A stretch of DNA of 64,000 nucleotides from Perkinsus olseni (lineage: Eukaryota > Perkinsozoa > Perkinsida > Perkinsidae), in contig JABANP010000126.1 of the NCBI GenBank assembly GCA_013115135.1, positions 1 through 64,000 on the forward strand. The letters run 5' to 3'. The notes under the pieces were generated by a model. The model was not told the origin of the DNA. It worked only from the letters and a program-made list of their open reading frames with translations, and ran no database searches. A program made the position numbers and the translations under genes. Shown here piece after piece: positions 59,131 to 64,000 of this stretch (position 1 is its first letter; the number at the start of each line of letters is the position of its first letter).

Positions 59131-60119
59131 ATGAATGCCCTTAGGTGTTTGGTAACCCGCGTGTTTGAGCATCCTGTCACAATAGGAGACGGGCGATGCG
59201 TTTTCGGCTTCAAGCCATCAGCGAGGGAGCAACCCTTCACTGTACCGTCTTTTAGAATGAAGAGAGGGGGTACGGAGGACTGTTTCGTCTACGACCCCAA
59301 CGGATTCTTCGATAGACTGTCTTTGCACCGTCACTTCGAGGAACTAACGAAGAGAGTTGGTTCCTCGATCAACTACACCGACATAGGAATTTGCAGGTCG
59401 GGGGATACGAACATCCGCTTGAGACTTGCCGGGGAAGAATATCCAATGCGAAAAGTGATGAGAAGCGAAAGTAGACAGCAGGCCAGCAGGAAAGGACCTG
59501 ATGTGGATGCGCCACTAGATCAGAGGACAGGTAGCAAAAGACATCAGGAGGGAGCGGACTATGCAAAATACGGTGAGAGCATGGAATCTCACGCAACACG
59601 GCGTTCCAATCCCCACAAGAGGACGGCGGATCATGATTCATCACCTCCACGCCCGGGCAAACTTCGGAGCACCCAGTCGAAGGGTGTGAATGTGCCAAAT
59701 CATGGAGCACTCGTCGGACCTGAGGCAGCAACCCAGCCGATGTCGGCAACCTCACTTTTTCCAGCGGTAAACAATTATAAACCTAGAGTTCTAACCTTAA
59801 CGCGGAACACGTCCCTGGCATCGAGAGAGTCCGTATGATTTTGAGACCGAATTCTGTGTGCACGCTCGGGTTTCTACTAGATGAAGCAAAAGCAGCACGG
59901 CAAGTCGGGCCGGGTAAAATGGAGTATTGGCCCCATGGGAAGTGCTATCGCTTTGGTACCGATGACCGAAGTACAAGGACCTCGTTGGGCTTCATGTCAA
60001 CTATACTCAGAAAGAGGAACCTGCTGGGTCTGCACTGGAGTGACGTAGGTATCTGTTATGCGGGGAGATCTGGAGCGACACCCGAACTGCAGCTTCGGGG
60101 TGAACGCTACCTGGGATGA
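59131..60119 (+). pseudogene. Two-repeat protein, copy 2 (5'-truncated, frame-shifted or spliced)
   Basis: This is a tandem duplicate of the preceding gene. Similarity to copy 1 begins at about 59181 (matching 57939). What precedes it is not the 5' end of copy 1 but sequence resembling the 3' flank of the unit, so the signal peptide is missing. ATG 59131 gives MNALRCLVTRVFEHPV before repeat I. Repeat I and linker are open to 59838; repeat II continues in another frame to 60119. Removing 59767-59786 (20 bases, GT...AG) restores one continuous frame through NAEHVPGIERVRMILRP. It is either a decayed copy or a gene with a micro-intron and a changed destination. Confidence 0.7.
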
Positions 60120-60347
60120 AGGCTCTATGTTAATCCATTCATGTAACGCAGTATCAGAAGAGATAAGAGGAATCCTCGTTGCCATGATGTCGTATTTTAA
60201 TGTATCCATCAACCTTTTCACGCGGTACACCTGTTCATATGTGAGTGATACTCGGGACACGAGGTTGCGTTCAGTCTTGCCCGGAGTCCCCGCAGCAGCA
60301 TGGTGCGGCCCAGCAGCGGCTTGCTCGAAACGGGAGAAAGGGCTACT

Positions 60348-62208
60348 TTAAGGGAATGAGAGCCCTTTAGGGTTTGGCAACCCATCTGCCGGCAACCACC
60401 GATGTACTGATTCTCTTGTAGGACGAGCTTGATGCAGTAGTGGTCGTCGATGATGTCGACCACTGGTCGACATCACACGGAGAATTGCAGCAGCACCATC
60501 GGAACTAACTTTTGATGAAGAGCCAGTCCGGGTGAAGGCGGTTAGTATCTCAACGCACGGTACGAGAATGATGAGGAGGAGGCAGCCGGTCGAGAGAAGG
60601 GACGCAACAAGGACCTCAGTGAAATGATGTAACCACCAACACCATGGCATGCGGATCAGAGCTCCACCGAGATCGAGGCTTTTTCTCTTCTACTGCCTAG
60701 CATTAGCAGCAGCAGCAGAGCTGACAACAACCGCTGGCTGGCGCCTACCTGACGTACGGCCGCCGTCTGAGCTTTCCACTGGCCGGAGCACACGGAAGTC
60801 GCGTAGAGCTGACTCTACCAGCGCCTTCAGGGCCTCCTCCCAAGCATGTGCCTCCAAATGATGACATCTCCAATGCCAAAGCGGTACAGTGTTACACTGG
60901 GCAGTGCTGTCCTGATGTCGTCCACAGTGTGAGAGGCACAGCTCCATTCTCTAACATCATCAGAACCTGCAACCGGAAGACTGGGCCGAGAGTTCCCAGG
61001 GAGGTGAATCAGTCCTCACCAGTGATCCAAACCCTCAAGGAATCCATGGCATGGCCGAGGTGTCGAGTCAAGGACTCCTGACTGACTTGTACGAATCGGA
61101 CCTATACTAAGGGAAGACTCCCCTCAGCCATCAGCCCATCTCCTCAGAGCAACGCCCTCCAGTTCAGCCGATATACCTCCTCATCACGCAGGCTTCTTCC
61201 CGGGTTAATGAAAGTCGTCGGTACCCTCCCCTTGAGTAGAAGTGTTTGGACTGCTCGACGGAAACTGCCGAGTATCGCGGAATACACGATGGACGCATAG
61301 ACTAGTATGTTACTTTTCCCCTTCTGTTGTGGAGTTGGTGAAAGCTGCCACCACCAGATCGTTCTTGGCGATTTCGCGTCGAAACGACTTCAACGAAACT
61401 GAGCCGACGCGGCAGAGTCGTCGGGACGACAGAAGCAGCACTAACCAACTCGACTGACCAACTCTGGCCTGGATGGTGACATCTGCTGACGGATGTACCG
61501 TATCTACCATAGCCAGCGGGCGCGTAATGGCAACCGATATTCCCAGCCTACGACACTGTCAACAGTCTTCTCTCTCATCAGAGCATCCAGTTGCTTTCGA
61601 CTGACATCCTTTGGTACCCCTCTGTGGAGTATGACCTGAGGAAGTCCTCTGCCAGTAGATGAGGACTCTACACCTACTATGGCGGGGACTGTCTTCGGGT
61701 CTATGTTGAACTGCATGGGATACCTGAACCCTGGGTGAACAACAAAGCTCATCATGCCATCACTGACTTCCTGTCAATATATACATCGACTCTACCACAG
61801 GCTAGCCTCCCCAAGGCGAGTCTTGCACATGCCTGCTCAGCCTGACCGCGGGTGCATAGCCCCATCAAGGGCCGTACAGGGGTGCTCACGTTGTCCTTCA
61901 TAGCCCAGATGTAACGGTTAGCTCCTCGAGTAGGTAGTCTGTAGAAGAGGACCAACGCCCAGTCATTGTCGCGGAGGAACTTCTCCATTGTCGTGCATCC
62001 CGAGCCTATCCAGGAGGAGGTGACCTCCTCCTTGCGTCCATCGACCCTTACAGCTCTCCTCAGTCACTTGAATCATATTCATCGATCGAACCCTCTCTGG
62101 CATGTCCACCATCGACCCCGACAAGCTCTTCCGCTCACCCGAGACTATACATAGTAGCCCACAGAGCGTCGCAATGGACAGGAGGAGGTATCTGCTTCGC
62201 CTCACCAT
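60348..62208 (-). CDS. Transmembrane thioredoxin-fold protein lacking CXXC
   Basis: The signal peptide starts at ATG 62208 (MVRRSRYLLLSIATLCGLLC). After splicing, a thioredoxin-like unit reads CTTMEKFLRDNDWALVLFY, then a helix ACARLALGRLACGRVD and a cis-proline strand NIDPKTVPAIVGVE (about 61690). The CXXC that should follow the second strand is replaced by RLPTRGANR. A second, weaker unit occurs at about 61320-61400 (FRREIAKNDLVVAAFT) with VPTTFINPG at about 61190. A membrane helix near the end (VLVASLLSTGCLLLIILV, about 60540-60600) is followed by a short tail, stop at 60348. This resembles PDI/TMX proteins of the secretory pathway with a non-catalytic, possibly client-binding role. Some exon borders are uncertain. 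Confidence 0.6.
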
Positions 62209-62306
62209 AGAGAGTGCATCAGCTTAGCCACAACAGAGTAAATGAGCCGACCAGCCCAGATTGGCAACTAAAGCCGTTGGGATTCATAGAAAATTGCATA
62301 ATAATA

Positions 62307-64000
62307 TTAATAAATCATCTCGGAGTCCCCCGGGTCGCAGCCTCGCCCTTCCCCTAGTCCTGTCCTGGTTGAATTGGCCGATGGAGGGTTCGTCAGATAA
62401 CCACCGGGACCATTTCGATGGCTTCTGATGCTTGGGGGACGGTCAGAAGGGCGCCTCCTCAGCAACGATGTAATGAGGTGAGTCAGCCATGAAGGTGGGG
62501 CATCCCTCGTGGATACTCGCAACTGACGAGAGCAGATTGGAAGTAACTTGGGCGGTAACGAGAAGCACGCCTTACATCTTCCACAGGGAGGTCGCAGCGA
62601 GCGATGGTGTTGAACAGCTTACTCAGGTCCGTCGAATAAAACGGTAATTTGCCGACAAGCATGGTCTGCAAGGACGATATCGTGATACTCGGGTATATCA
62701 CGGCATTTCCTCAGTACCGACTAAACTACGGTTAACAGCGGAGCCCTCCCCGGCGAACAAAGAGAGACGCTTCTACTTCCTCTGCAGAGTTCCAGCGCTT
62801 TCGGCAGGCACTAGGGTATGTACTAAGGCTGGCCATCCGGTACTACCCAGAATGTGATTCCTGCAGCCCACAGATCCCCTTGATACGGCATCTCTGCAGT
62901 AGGTGACGACACACCATCAACTAGAACAACAATGCCCCAGGGGCGGGAGTGGGCGGCAGTACCTCCATCCAGGAAGGGGCTGCTATCCTCGTCATCATCT
63001 TCCTCATCCGATGGTATACCGCACATCTCGGGTGCCAGGAAGGGGTAGGTGCATCCCTACACGGCCGATCGACGACAGCCTGGCAGACGTCTCCTTACCA
63101 GTGTCGAACCCAACCCCATTGAATCCTCTTCACCAACTATCCTCGCCGAACCAAAATCGCCTGATCGGAATAGAGAATGGAGGCCTCCGAGACAGCGGGG
63201 GGACGTTACTTATCCGAACTCTGCCCTGGGCATCGATGAGAAGATTCTCCGGTTTGATATCTCGATGGACGACATGTCGGCTGTGGATGAACTCGAGCCC
63301 TTGTAATATATCCATAATGTACGATCTGAGGGGACAGAAGGGAACCATATCACCCGGGTTCGATACCCACGCTCGGCATTTTACTTGAGTAAATTATAGT
63401 CCGCTATAATCGGTTCATACTTGCATTTAATAGAATTCCATCTTTGCACCGGACCGCCTGGACAACAGTCCAAAACCTGAAACGTCGAGTGCCGGGATCG
63501 AACCCGGGTACTTCGCCATACCAAATACGTCTTCTGTCGATCAGGGTTGTAAAAGACGTCCCTCAGCGCCACTATAGTAGGATGTACCCCCAGTCTCTAA
63601 GCAAGATCGGATCCACAAACGCCGACTTACAGGCTACCAACCTGCAGGACATGCACTTCTCGTTGTAGGCCTTCCAATGCAGTATGACGGACCATCCCTC
63701 CACTCGGGAGGTTATGATAGAACTTCTGGCGTGACAAAGATATGTTACGGTACACCTTCATCACCTGCTCACGAGGCATCACCCTTTGGCATCGCTCCCT
63801 CCTCCTACCAAATCCTGCCCAGAGTCCTTCCTACAAAGTTTTATAGTCCTGCATGGCCCTCGGTCAATAACAGGGCCTGAGAGAGCTGAGCCTTCCACAG
63901 GGCGAGTCCAACAGCCCCACTACCGAGATGGTATCCAGCAATGCTTTGGATGCCTCCGTCGGTGTCTTTGAACGCCCTTGGATAAGCTAGGCTCGGGTCC
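62307..64000 (-). CDS. CaMKK/SnAK-like Ser/Thr protein kinase, partial
   Basis: A protein kinase whose N-terminus lies right of the window. Visible in order: GSGAVG glycine loop (about 63930), QVMKVY with the ATP lysine (about 63770), the C helix [13 protein letters not shown] spliced to [17 protein letters not shown], the hinge [41 protein letters not shown], then ISDFGSA after a GT-AG intron, [41 protein letters not shown] and [14 protein letters not shown]. It stops at 62307-62309. All catalytic residues are present. The insert before 'GPV' in the hinge and the DLWAAG-x-T-F-W pattern resemble CaMKK, plant SnAK and LKB1-type kinases that activate AMPK/SnRK1. An acidic insert ([10 protein letters not shown]) follows the APE motif. 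The intron between ITFW and TMLVG is about 190 bases, long for this region. Confidence 0.8.

Noticed and set aside
63345..63375. A second T-arm-like sequence (GGGTTCGATACCC on the plus strand).
   Set aside because: Only three stem pairs form and no other arms are present. It is part of the kinase intron that ends before the exon for [12 protein letters not shown].
63481..63525. A tRNA T-arm-like sequence (GGGTTCGATCCC on the minus strand).
   Set aside because: The stem does not pair with a seven-base loop, there is no cloverleaf around it, and it falls within a GT-AG intron of the kinase gene between TYL and VLDCCPGG.

Overview
The window looks like nuclear DNA of a protist, most likely an alveolate close to Perkinsus. 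This is inferred from several features. Genes are split by many very short introns (about 35-80 bases, nearly all GT-AG, one clear GC-AG). Intergenic gaps are short. ATC/GAT trinucleotide runs are scattered through introns and spacers. A RAP-domain organellar RNA protein is present. Two very large secreted proteins carry repeated 'G-x-Y-x-[LV]-C-Y' extracellular modules of a kind familiar from alveolate genomes. No bacterial signals (operons, Shine-Dalgarno sites, CRISPR) are seen.

Layout. 1-8.2 kb, + strand: the 3' part of an Hsp110 gene, a small acidic unknown, and a RAP-domain gene. 8.9-23.6 kb, - strand: a giant secreted, probably membrane-anchored ectodomain gene, with a tRNA-Trp(CCA) on the opposite strand inside it. 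24.2-26.3 kb, +: an SLC45/sucrose-transporter-like gene. 26.6-30.5 kb, -: a protein ending in a divergent 2/2 (truncated) globin domain, then sideroflexin. 30.5-31.3 kb: a 763-bp element with perfect 28-bp terminal inverted repeats, lying 22 bases upstream of the sideroflexin start codon. 31.8-36.2 kb, +: SGT1, a single-pass membrane protein, and a WDR54-like WD-repeat protein. 36.8-40.0 kb, -: centrin and CCT1 (TCP-1 alpha). 40-45.5 kb: a tRNA-Ser(CGA) and several small or low-complexity unknowns. 45.6-57.4 kb, -: a second giant secreted gene whose 3' end encodes a RING-H2 finger. 57.8-60.1 kb, +: a tandem pair of a two-repeat secreted family; the second copy has lost its signal peptide. 60.3-62.2 kb, -: a transmembrane thioredoxin-fold protein with no CXXC. 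62.3-64 kb, -: a CaMKK/SnAK-like protein kinase that runs off the window.

The housekeeping genes include three parts of the chaperone system (Hsp110, SGT1, CCT1), but ordinary eukaryotic gene order gives no reason to think they are co-regulated. The unusual content is the two giant ectodomain genes, the truncated tandem duplicate, the inverted-repeat element and the globin fusion. Exon-intron structures were read by eye from frame continuity and splice signals. For well-conserved families they should be close to correct. For the giant and unknown genes only the span and selected exons are claimed.
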